DNA of 64,000 bases, taken from assembly GCA_026874595.1 (NCBI GenBank), contig CM049316.1, positions 34,231,339 through 34,295,338 on the forward strand, given 5' to 3'. Under the pieces are notes generated by a model. It was not told the origin of the DNA. It saw only the letters and a program-made list of their open reading frames with translations, and made no database searches. The DNA comes from Sipunculus nudus. Its lineage: Eukaryota > Annelida > Sipuncula > Golfingiida > Sipunculidae. This document shows, piece after piece, positions 47,533 to 58,173 of this stretch (the first letter of the stretch is position 1; every line of letters begins with the position of its first letter). The position numbers and the translations under genes were made by a program.

Positions 47533-47628
47533 TACAAATTAAACATGTTTCTTTAGTGGGAGAATGAGTGACGAAGTATATACAAATTAAACATGTTTCT
47601 TTAGTGGGAGAATGAGTGACGAAGTATA
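47533..47628. repeat. Perfect 48-bp tandem duplication
   Basis: Two identical adjacent units starting TACAAATTAAACATG and ending GACGAAGTATA, starting at 47533 and 47581. Their identity suggests a recent duplication. Confidence 0.92.
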
Positions 47629-47964
47629 TGGGCAGGTATTTAATCAAATTAACTCAGAATAACTGGATATATCTTCATTCTATCGGAAATATGTTTTATG
47701 TGTTTTTCAAATAATATCTCAATTATGGCTGCACGCTACCATCAGCATCATATTAATAGAACTTCTTTGACCGCAATGTGATTTTGAGTTGGAGGTGACT
47801 TGTGCAAACAGAGATCTTATTCCAAACTTTTCAGTAGATATAAAATACAAAAGACCTACAAGTCTAGTTTCATATTATGAAGAATAATTTCTCATAGGAA
47901 GGGAAACCAAATAACCATAATTACAAAATATGTCGGCAACGCATAGAGGTATGCACAAACATAC

Positions 47965-48126
47965 AAGAACACAGAATGCACCAAGAAAGGCTAAATATAG
48001 TAAATGACACATAATTAATAGACACAGGGAGCACAAGGGAAGGTTAAATACAATACATGATACATAATAAATAAACACAGAGAGCACCTAGGAAGGTTAA
48101 ATACAGTAAATGTTACATAATAAATG
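47965..48126. repeat. Tandem repeat of about 54 bp, three copies
   Basis: Units share GAAGGTTAAATACA, ACATAATAAAT and ACACAGAGAGCACC, with moderate divergence. Confidence 0.8.
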
Positions 48127-49282
48127 TTTTGATATCACAAAGTATATTCCTTTTCATGGTTCCATATATAAAGGAATTGATATATGCTGTCATAGTAACA
48201 TATTGAATATCAAAATCAAAGTTGTATGTAACATGTTAAGTTTTAATATTTTTTTTGCATTTCCCGTACTGATATATCCTTAGAATCTCAATTTAAAGTG
48301 CACATAACGGAGTCCCTACTTCAGAAAACAATTAATATCTGTATCGTGAACATTATCTTGGGATAAAATATTACAGGTCTTGGACCCGGAACCTCTTGTC
48401 TCTCTTCGTCTCGAATTTTATCCTGGACTTGGCTCAGAAATTATTTCCCTTAAAAATTTTCTTTAAAAAAAGTGCGCAGAAGATATCAAATGCTTCAGTA
48501 ATATCATGGAAGACGCTATAGTGGAAGTGGTGGTGGGGTTGTGGTGGAGAAGTGGCTGCAAACACCATGGAATCTCTGATACTGATCCAACAGAAGCAGT
48601 GCTTCTGATACATATTATTTCTATGGTAACCCAGACAATCTATAATGTCCAGAAAGTCTAATGATTTCGGTAACAAAGGTAAGGGAAATATTAATTAAGT
48701 AATATAATCTTTCTTTAGAGTCGTCTATAAACCCCTTTAATAGTGCAGACTGCTGCTACCAGATGTCGGCAGGATTCTGTTTGCAGATCTGTCTGCAAGC
48801 AGAGAACATGTTATCAAGACCAAATTGAAATCAATACTTCAGCGTTTCTGCGTCATAATCATAACATAACATTTCAGAAACTCGATTGCGAATTCTTGGG
48901 ACATGTGCTGAACAGACAAACAGACGGACACACAAGCGTGGTAGCAAGATCAGAAAAAATTGGTCCAACGCTCTCGGAACTATCCGGTACATGCATGTGC
49001 ACAATATGGTGGAGAACACGGTGGACCTCTCCCCCCCCCCCCCCCCCTCTCCATTTTTTTTTCAGTCAGGGGAACATTTCATGTTATATCTTTGTCAATT
49101 AAAAAAATGTCACTTTTTCTCAAATAAGGCTATATTTGGAATCTGTAAAAATGTCACCTTTTAACAAGAATGTGAAACAATGTTCAATGTTCCTTAAATA
49201 ACAGTCTCTCAGATGTAATAAAATAATAATAAGAAAGATAACAGACCAAAATTGCTGTTATTACAACATGACTTAGCCATTT
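48127..49282. other. Non-coding DNA with poly-C
   Basis: A minus-strand frame at 48434-48676 has no recognisable domain. A C run lies at 49,031-49,047. Confidence 0.4.
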
Positions 49283-50058
49283 TGTTACAGGTGTCTCTTT
49301 TATTGTGCGCAGGAGACTTGCATGTATCTGTGTAGCGCTAACATTGTCCGTTGCTCTGGGAGACGCGCGAGCCGGGCCGGCCCACATGTGAACCCTGGCG
49401 TGTAGAGGCACGGCGTTTTTTGTTCTAGATGTTTACTGTAACGAGTGTATTGTTCTATTTAGTTTACCATTTATAGAATATTCGGATGATAAGGTTATAA
49501 AAATAGGGGCTGTGTTTAGAGCAGGAAGGGGAGAGAAATATTCCAGCGGTTTGTGGACCTTTCCTATGATTGTAGAAGTTATAGATCCTCTTCGAAATTT
49601 GTAATGGATCTTATATATTCTTCAGTTTGCCTTTGAGAGTATACTGCCAGAACTTCACTTTTGGATTACAAAAGATTGTTTTCGGGATTACATTGGACTG
49701 TTATTATTTTCTGAGAAGATTTGCATAAACTGTTTATCTAGATTGTATGTTTGAAAGGACTTATTAAACGGTGACAGTAGAAGTAACCAGGTACTGTACA
49801 CTTTATTTAATATACTGTTAATTGTATTGATTTACTGTCATACTGTCATAAAACTGTGTAATTGCATTGATTAAGTGTTTTGTAATGTTAGGGTTGTTTT
49901 AAGAATAAATTATAATTATTTGTTAACAAAGACTTCTTTATTCTTTCCCCTAGACATTTCACGCTGCCTAGTGTTACAGAATCTGATTTTAATTTATCCC
50001 CGTAACAAAATTTATGCTCATCACGACTACGTGATCTGTTGTTTTAAGTTCCGTGACA
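49283..50058 (+). mobile_element. LTR B (solo LTR, plus orientation)
   Basis: Begins TGTTACAGGTGTC and ends GTTCCGTGACA, TG...CA termini, 776 bp. Homologous to LTRs A and C in reverse orientation. It contains a TATA box TATAAAAA at 49496-49503 and a polyadenylation signal AATAAA at 49904-49909, the expected order for U3 and R. No internal element sequence was seen on either side, so it is a solo LTR. No matching 5-bp target duplication was seen (CATTT against GTTTC). Confidence 0.82.
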
Positions 50059-50768
50059 GTTTCACAATGTTGTGGTATCAAACCAATAAATGCTCAAATT
50101 AAACAATTTTACCGCTTGTTGGTTTCTGCATTTTTTCATATTTTACCCCCATTTTGCCTCAACATTGGTCATATTTGAAATGAAAGTTTTAAAGATATTC
50201 CATGTGGCATGAGGAGGACATCCCTCCGGCGCTCAGCCCCTCGGTCGAAGAGGAAGTCTTTCACCCGAACGTCGATTCAGGCCCTTATCGGTTTATTTTA
50301 GTCTTATTTCCATGGTTACCTCGGTCGACACTCGGTCTATTGTAGCATTGATACGAGTAACCGATGGAATTCAATTATTTACTCATGGGTATAAAAATGG
50401 GGTTTTCCAAAAACAATAGAATTGCACAAATAAATTTACAACTGCACAGACAGGGATCAACACCAACCTAAAATATACCCCGATCCAAAGACGGATCCGA
50501 AGGGGGCACACGTGCCCCCACTTTGGCTTACCAAAAATTGTTTGTTTGTGCTGCCTTGCATACTCCGTACGTCCTTTTCAGTCAACTAGTTTTGGAAAGA
50601 TAAATTTATGTGGCATAATAAAGGATATGGGCAACTGATTACAGGACTATTTAATATTTGCTTGAGATGTTTGATGTTCCTATTAAATAGAGATGCTGAA
50701 AGACGTCCATTGAAAGATACAGTAACACGAGGGTACTAGACTTTCCCAATCAGCTTATGCCAGGATAT
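50059..50768. other. Non-coding DNA
   Basis: Contains an imperfect hairpin GGGGGCAC-AC-GTGCCCCC at about 50,503-50,520 next to GACGGATCCGAA. No gene recognised. Confidence 0.4.
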
Positions 50769-51520
50769 TTTAACGGAACCTAATAACAACAGATCAATTA
50801 ATCGTGAAAAGCAATACTTTTGTTACGGAGATACAAAAAATCAGATTCCGCAACACTAGGTAGCGTGAAATGTCTAGGGGAAGGAATGAAGAAGTCAGTG
50901 TTTTGTCGTTAACAAATAATTATAATTTATTCTTAGAACAATACAAACATTACAATACACTTAATCAATACATTTACACAGGAAAACAATAATAAAAATG
51001 TACAGTACCAGAGTGCCCGGCTCCTAGACGTTGATTTCTGGATACCACCACTGTCAGAGCTCAACAAAAGTCCTTAAAAACAAATATTCCAGATGTACAG
51101 TTCATATAAATCTTCTCAACAGTCCGATTTAATCGCGAAAACTATCTATTGTAATCCAAAAGTGAAGTTCTGGTAATAATCCCAAAGGCAAACTGAAGAC
51201 AATCCGTAATACAGTCTGTAAAAGTCCATAGAATATCTGTATATTTTGCAATTATCGGAAAGGTAAAAAAACCACTGACGAGAGAGTCACTCTCTTCCGT
51301 GTCTGTTGGTATTTTTCTCTAAAACCGAGCCCCTGTTTATAACTTTTCATCCGTAGCCCAGACACTTCCATTCTGGAACCTACTACACCAATGCACACGC
51401 GCCCATTGCGCATAAACAGACCCGAAACTTCTATGCTACACCGAGAGCTGTGTCTCTACACGCCAGCGTTCAGCCAGCACGGTTCCCATAGCAGCACACA
51501 GGGTCAGGCTCAACCATATA
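50769..51520 (-). mobile_element. LTR C (minus orientation)
   Basis: Opens with AACGGAACCTAATAACAACA, the counterpart of LTR A at 39129, and continues with GGTAGCGTGAAATGTCTAGG and AATTATAATTTATTCTTAG. The right end has no clear TG/CA terminus and runs into the GC-rich satellite that starts near 51,560. No internal region is present. Confidence 0.78.
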
Positions 51521-51559
51521 TGCGGAACTGTCGGTTTACAGACTAATCTATGGTATTCT

Positions 51560-52575
51560 TTGCTACCATTGCGCAAAGCCCGGCACAACGCGCACTCAGC
51601 ATCCACTCATCTTGCTACTATTATGCGCTCAACGGCTATTGAGCTTTGAGTGCGCGATAGCAAATAGCAGTCGCAAAGTAGCTTCCGCTACCCTTGCGCA
51701 TAGCTTGCCACATCGCGCAATCAGCAGCCACTGGACTTGCTACCATCAGACACAGACCGGCGCAGTAGCAAATCAGACCTGCGCAGTAGCAAATGGCTGT
51801 CATTGTTACCCACAGGCCGGCTCATAAGTGCAAAGTGCGCGGTAGCAAATCAGACCTGCGCGGTCGCAAATCTGCTACTATTGACGTAGTGCAAGTCTTT
51901 GCCGCACTAGGTCGCTCGAACAGGACCACTCAGGTCAATATGCGCGGTAGCAATTAACTGTCACAAAGAAGCAAACAGATCTGCGCAGTAGCAATTGCCA
52001 TGGGTAATATTAAGGTGCGATCGCAATGCGCAATATGCGCGGTAGCAAACAGACCTGCGCGGTAGTTATTTGCTGTCACCTGCTATCCATTGGGACTATG
52101 TCTTTCCGATCGCAAAATCTGCTATTATATACGTAGTGCAAGTCTTTGCTGCCAGAGGTCGCTCGTACAAGACCACTCAGGGCAATATGCGCGGTAGCAA
52201 TTAACTGTCGCAAAGTAGCAAACAGATCTGCGCTGTAGCAAATGCCGGGAATCATATTCAGCTGCGAACGCAATGCGCAATGTGCGCGGTAGCAAACAGA
52301 CTTGCACGGTAGCAAGTTGTTGTTACCTGCTATTCATGGGGACTATGAATTTGCGACTGTTGACGTAGTGCAAGTCTTTGCTGCCAGAGGTCGCTCAGAC
52401 AAGACCACTCAGGGCAATATGCCCGGTAGCAATTAATAGTCGCAGAGTAACACATTGACCTCCGCAGTAGCAGGTGTTACGGGTCATATTAACTAGCGAC
52501 CGCAAAGCGCAATTTGCTCGGTAGCAAAAAAGACCTGCGATATAGCAAGTGCTTGTTACTAACTTATCATATTCA
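51560..52575. repeat. GC-rich satellite, period about 240 bp, with nested 20-bp units
   Basis: ACGTAGTGCAAGTCTTTG recurs at 51884, 52131 and 52363 (spacings 247 and 232). Each long unit carries GACCACTCAGGGCAATATGC, GCGGTAGCAATTAACTGTC and a CGCAATGCGCAAT block. Inside, GCGC[AG]GTAGCAAA...CAGACCT repeats with a step near 20 bp, most clearly at 51,760-51,880. The stretch 51,560-51,880 holds only the short units and variants. CpG-rich against an AT-rich background. No protein frame persists through the units. Confidence 0.85.
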
Positions 52576-53049
52576 TAATTTTGGCATAATATATGCTTCA
52601 TTTTATTGAATTTTTTTTTTCAAGTAATTACATATGATATATTAACACTAAATATTAATAAACATTTGTTCCAAACCTTTGTCGCCCTTCTCTGCATCTT
52701 CTGTTCATACACAAAATTGCACATTTATTTAGGCGTTGTTCACATGCATTGTCTGTAAAACATTGACTTTTTCCAATTATTGATATTTTGTGATTTGCAT
52801 TATTTCTGATTCCGATGAACCTTAAACACTCCCAGGATCGGAACTGTCCAGCTTTCTTACAAATATCCTGATTTAAAGGAATGATGCAATATTCTAGAAT
52901 AATTTATATTTCGCAGAAATTATATAAAATTTTATCCATAATATATAGTCACACATTCATTTGAGCTGCGCTTGCTGCTCAATTTTCTTTCATGATTACA
53001 TCGCTGGTGACTGTTCTATCGCTGTGTCTCTTCATGATTTAATGAAATA
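52576..53049. other. Non-coding AT-rich spacer between two satellites
   Basis: No gene or repeat unit recognised. Confidence 0.45.
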
Positions 53050-53846
53050 TTAAGGAAACCCATATCCCGGATATAGCATATATTAATATTGACAAACACT
53101 AACTGTAGTATTTCATGCACAAAGGGTTAGAGGAACCCGTATCCCATATATAACATATATTAATAGTGACAAACACTTACTGGAGTATTTCATGCCCGAA
53201 GGGTTAGGGTAGCACGTATCCCGGACAAGCATTTATTAAATGTGATAAACACTTATTGTAGTATTTCATGCCCGAAGGGTTAGAATAACCCGTATCCCGG
53301 ATATACCATATATCAATAGTCTCAAACACAAAACGGGGCATTTCATGCCCGAAGGGTTAGGGTAACCCGTATCTCGGAAAAGCATATATCAAATGTGCAA
53401 ACGTTCTTTGGAGTATTTAATGCCCGAAGAATTAGGGTAACCAGTATTCCTGATAAAGCATATATTAATAGTGACAAACACTTACTGGAGGATTTCATAT
53501 CCGAAGGATTAGAGTAACCCGTATCTCGGATATTGCATATATTAATAGTTACAAACATGCCTTGAGTATTTCACGTCCGAAGGCTTAGGTTCATCCGTGT
53601 CCATGATATATCACATATTCATAGTGACAAACACTTACTGGAGTACTTCATGCCCGAAGGGTTACGCTAAACAGTATCCCCGATAAAGCATGTATTAAAA
53701 GTGACAAACATTGACTGAAGTATTTCATGCCCGAAGGGTTAGGGAAACCCGTACCCCGGATATTGCACATAATAATAGTGACAAACACTTACTGGAGTAA
53801 ACACTTAATGGTGTATTTCATGCTCGAAGGTTTAAGGTAACCCGTT
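53050..53846 (+). repeat. 77-bp satellite array, forward arm
   Basis: About ten units of the pattern AGGGTTAGGGTAACCCGTAT, CCCGGATATAGCATATATTA, ATAGTGACAAACACTTACTG, GAGTATTTCATGCCCGA. Divergence between units is moderate. One unit near 53,790 has an insertion repeating TAAACACTTA. Confidence 0.92.
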
Positions 53847-53849
53847 CCG

Positions 53850-54990
53850 GGATACGAGTTACCCTTACTCTTCGTGCATGAAATACCCCAGTAAGTGTTT
53901 GTCACTTTTAATATATGCTTTATCCTGGTGAGGGATTACCCTAACACTACGGATATGAAATACTCCAAAAAGTATTTGTCAATATAAATATATATTATAT
54001 CCGGGTACTGGTTAGCCAAATCCCTTCAAGAATGATAAACTCGAGTGAAGTGTTTTAGACATTAATATATGCTTTATCCTTGATATGAAAGACCCTAACA
54101 CCTTGGACATAAAATACTCCAGTAAGTGTTACTCCGTATTAATATATGTTATATCCGAGAAACGGGTTGCCCTAACCCTTCCAGCCTGAAATACTCCAGT
54201 AAGTGTTTGTCACTATTAATATATACTATGTCCCGGATACGGGTTACCCTAACCCTTGGGGCATAACATAATCTAGTACGTTTTTGTCACTATTAATATG
54301 TTGTATGTCCGGGATACGGGTTACCCTAACCCTTCCAGCAAGAAAGACACCGGTGTTTACCCAAGTAAGTGTTTTTCACTATTAATATATGGTTTTTCCG
54401 GAATACGGGTTACCCTAACCCTTCAAGCAAGAAAGACACCAGTAAGTGTTTACTCGAGTAATTGTCACTATTAATAGTTGGTATATCAGGGATACGGTTT
54501 ACACTAACCCTTCAGGCATCAAACACGCGAGTAAGTATTTGTCACTATTAGTATATGCTATATCCGGAATACGAATTTCCCTTACATTTTGGACATGAAA
54601 TACTCCAGTCGGTATTTGTCACTATTAATATCTGGTATATACTGGATGCGGGTGACCAGAAGTCTTCGGACATGAAATACACCAGTAAGTGTTTCTCACT
54701 ATTAATAAATGCTATATCCGGGATACAGGTGACCCGAACCCTTCGGGCATGAAATACTCCAGTCAGTGTTTATCACTAATGATATATGCTATATCCGGGA
54801 AACGGGTAACCCTTACCCTTCGGGCATCAAACACGCGAGTAAGTATTTGTCACTATTAGTATATGCTATATCCGGAATACGAATTTCCCTTACATTTTGG
54901 ACATGAAATACTCCAGTCGGTATTTGTCACTATTAATATATGGTATATACGGGAAACGGGTAACCCTAACCCTTTGGGCATGAATTACTA
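53850..54990 (-). repeat. 77-bp satellite array, reverse arm with 308-bp higher-order repeat
   Basis: About fourteen to fifteen units in reverse-complement orientation to the left arm (GGGATACGGGTTACCCTAAC, CCTTCGGGCATGAAATACTC, CAGTAAGTGTTTGTCACTAT, TAATATATGCTATATCC; 77 bases). Two consecutive units near 54,310-54,490 are 89 bp through an internal 12-bp insertion. A pair of variant units at 54516-54638 recurs almost identically at 54824-54946, exactly 308 bp (4 x 77) later. Confidence 0.93.
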
Positions 54991-55558
54991 GCGAATCCTT
55001 TTCTGAATACAACTGCAAAATTAAAATTACACATTTTATAATTGGTTGAAATTTAAACTATCTTTAGATAACAACACGGAATTATTTTTAATTGTACTTT
55101 TTGTTCGATTCAAGAATATTCAGGAGAAGTTGGCAGATGTGACCAGCCAGTGCGTGTCTCGATCAACTTGAACCATTCCAATGGGTTAACACCTTTTTTG
55201 CTGAGCGGAATTTTGATATGCAATCATTTGCATTTGTAGGTTCAATGATTATTAAATTCTACCATAATTATTCAAATGACTATCCTAAACAGTGAGTCTA
55301 AAATTCAACACTGAAGTAAAATCTCTGGTCCACCATTTAAAAGAAAACTACAAAACATGACAAACCAGTCTTCAATGCCCAATGGTTAGATCAGTCATGT
55401 GCGATGGAATATACACGGTAGCGCAAAATTTAAGAATAAACCAAAAGATACTGATCTAGTCTTCCAGAGCACTCTAAGTTTGAAAAAAGAATATAGCAGA
55501 AATTATATTGAGAAATCAGATTTAAATTGCACGATTATATGATTTTGTATGTATGCCA
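54991..55558. other. 3' flank of the lengsin-like gene
   Basis: AT-rich, non-coding. Confidence 0.45.
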
Positions 55559-55564
55559 TTTATT
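55559..55564 (-). terminator. Candidate polyadenylation signal AATAAA
   Basis: TTTATT on the plus strand, 212 bp downstream of the lengsin-like stop codon in the transcribed direction. Plausible, but AATAAA is common in AT-rich DNA. Confidence 0.35.
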
Positions 55565-55775
55565 TTCTCAAATGCGACAAACGTGATTGCACATGTATTG
55601 TCTTTTGTTAGTTTGAAATGCTGTACCTAGCGGCAATATAGGGTGCTGGTCTATCCTCACTGTACTAGCAACATAGTCCAGTGTGCTTGACTGCTTGTAT
55701 TGGCAATACGTTCATCATGTGTCAGAAATCCTACGTGATTAGTGTGTAATGTAACACCTCGATACAAAGTATGAA

Positions 55776-56965
55776 TTACAAACGGAAATACATGTCAAAC
55801 TCTTTCTGCTGTTGTTCTTCGGGGAAGTCCGATGGCGTAAAATCTTTCAGTGGTTCTATCTCACATTCCTGTTTCACTCTTGTGAACCAGCTTACAAACA
55901 TAGGACCGAGAGCCTGAACAAGAATTTCGTCCGCCTGCAGTGCCTCAAGTGCTTCCGGTAAAGTTGTCGGCATCTTCTTCGCAGACCCCGTGTCATCTTT
56001 CCGTTCTAGCGGACATTTCAGTTTCCGCTCCACGCCATCTAGCCCTGCAGCAAGTGTACCAGCCATAACTAAATACGGATTGGCGGCGCTGCATGATAAC
56101 CGGTTCTCAATGCAAACGCCGTAGGCCCCGTAGGGTTTGATTCTAAATGTAGCGTTACGATCAGCTATTCCCCAGTCAGCTGCGCACGGCCGCCAAGCGT
56201 TGTTTAAACGCCGGTAACAGTTAACTGTTGGTGCACATAAGGCCGCTAGAGCCATACCATGTTCGCATAGTCCTGCAATCCAGTGTTCAGCAAACTCTGA
56301 CAGAACCTTTCCTTCAGTATTTCCTCCAAAAATGTTCTCTTCTTTATTTTTATCCCAAACGGAGAAGTTGTAGTGGAAGGCGTTAGACATTACATGTTTG
56401 TTGGGTTGAGTTATGAACACAGCCTGGTAACCCATGTTCCTTGCAATGTCTTTCAATCCTTGCTTTGCAATAAATACGTTATCCGCAGATTTAAGGCCCC
56501 ACTTTGGAATCGTCGTGAACTCAATTTGACCTGGTCCCCACTCTGGATGCAGTGATTCAAGTTTCACTCCAGACTTGGAAAGCTGATGGTCACTCGCCAG
56601 GGCATAATCTTCAAACTCAGTCAAAGCTGAATGGCTGAACATTTCATTTCCATCGAAAACTGGGACTTGCTTCTCTCCTTTATAAAGGGAGAATTCCAAC
56701 TCAAAGGATGACAGGAACGCGTATCCAAGTGCCTCCAGGCGACTTAGTTGTTTGGCTGCTATATGTTGGGGATCAACATCAAATTGATTTCCGTCTTTGT
56801 AGTAAGTGTTACACAATACCTCCCCAACTTTGTACTTGCCCTTGCCTGCCCATGGTAAGTCATGTTCTGTTCCTGGTCTTGGTCTCACATTGAAATTATC
56901 AAGACCTGCATCCTCTGCCTCAGGGTGCATCGATAGCTGTGTTCTCGGACCAAGGGCGGTGCTGC
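55776..56965 (-). CDS. LGSN-like: Lengsin-like glutamine synthetase-fold protein, 3' exon
   Basis: This exon starts at 56965 after a strong acceptor (polypyrimidine then GCTGCAG) and enters in phase 2, encoding ALGPRTQLS before the internal Met at 56930; it ends at TAA 55776-55778. From that Met there are 384 residues covering the class I glutamine-synthetase catalytic barrel: FELEFSLY (76-83), GPGQIEFTTIP (132-142), NAFHYNFSVW (183-192), NATFRIKPYG (259-268), IENRLSCSAANPYLVMAG (274-291) and AAGLDG (294-299). The first barrel Glu pair, one His and the C-terminal Glu/Arg are kept, while the usual HxH-type pocket is altered. The N-terminal beta-grasp domain must lie in upstream exons at higher coordinates and was not found. 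Vertebrate lengsin is a non-catalytic lens protein; whether this one is enzymatic is unknown. Frame is intact throughout. Confidence 0.88.
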
Positions 56966-57439
56966 CTGCAGCAAAAAAAAATTGATTGAAATTTTAAAGG
57001 CAATGTATATTCTATTTTCAAAATCCAATCCTTCTTTCATTGTTTTAAAAAATTCGATCTATAACAGGAGTTATAAAGGGACTGTAAATAATATGTTATC
57101 TTTTCACCCAGCGATCTGTAAGAATAAGGTCGATGGGACCTAAACTTTAAACAAAGATGGGTGTGTATTAGAACTCTTGTCTCCTTTTATTACACAACAT
57201 ACTTTTTAAAGAAACATTCAGTAAAACGATGGAGTAAGAAAGCTGTGATAAAATAAAATTTTGAGGCTCAATTTATACACTGCAGACGACAATACATTTA
57301 TGTTAAGAGACAGTGACCAGTACAAGAGACGCAGATAAACAAACATGCAGCATTGTAAATATCATTATGTATATAAAGTATTGGCTTGAAGCCCAGAGGA
57401 ATACGAGTCATTAAGAGCAAGTAATGTGCTCAGTCAAAA
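56966..57439. other. Intron upstream of the lengsin-like exon
   Basis: Non-coding AT-rich DNA that must belong to the last intron on the minus strand. No further exon was identified. Confidence 0.5.
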
Positions 57440-57570
57440 GAGACGACGAGATCGATCAATCGGAAACTAAGGGACCGAGACCTAGACCAAAACCGAAACT
57501 CTGTGATCGAGACCGAGACTGCGACTGTGGAACACGAGACCGAGACAGAAATGAGACCAACAGATGAACG
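57440..57570. repeat. Degenerate GAGACC hexanucleotide tract
   Basis: Repeated GACCGAGAC, GAGACCGAGAC and CGAAACTC words over about 110 bp, a decayed simple repeat within the presumed intron. Confidence 0.7.
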
Positions 57571-58139
57571 CCCATGAACTCCCTTATATCCTGGTCAACG
57601 TTCCCACGGATTATCCAAGAAGTTTCCTTAAGTTGTTAATCTGGACAACCAGAGATCGAGCGTATGCAGGTACGTGTTTCCGGTGATCATAAAATTTGTG
57701 AATAAATATCCAGGCTTCTATTAATATGGCATATCTTGCAAGGTCAGACCTGGACACATCTTACTTTAATTGAGAGAGCTATATCAAAGGTTACATATTC
57801 TTAAGACATCGTTGCAAAAATACAATTTGAAAGACCCTGAAAATAAAAAGTCTCAGCGGCAACAAGGATTTGAAATTACTTCATTAAACAGCGTGAAACA
57901 CCAATTGCAATAACAAACGAAGCGGTCTTTCTCAATGCAGATCTGACGTGTGCTTAAGTATGAATGACATAATGTTCACGTTTTCTATCTGTACCTTTAA
58001 TTAAAATTGAACTAAATGTTGGTCCCTACGTGCCTTCATTGGGATGAACAAAGGTACCATCCCTGGCAAAATGCCACACGTCTAATATAAATAAAAAATA
58101 TGTTTAAATTTATATTAGACACCATAAATAATTCACATT

Positions 58140-58141
<2 letters not shown>
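57571..58141. other. Non-coding DNA
   Basis: No exon recognised on either strand. Confidence 0.4.

Positions 58142-58170
<29 letters not shown>
58142..58170. repeat. (AT)n microsatellite
   Basis: A short AT tract. Confidence 0.96.

Positions 58171-58173
<3 letters not shown>

Noticed and set aside
49278-50063. Target-site duplication flanking LTR B
   Set aside because: The five bases on each side (CATTT and GTTTC) do not match, so none is claimed.
51560-54990. CRISPR-like array of regularly spaced repeats
   Set aside because: The genome is eukaryotic, the units are contiguous and diverged with no unique spacers, and the periods fit satellite DNA.
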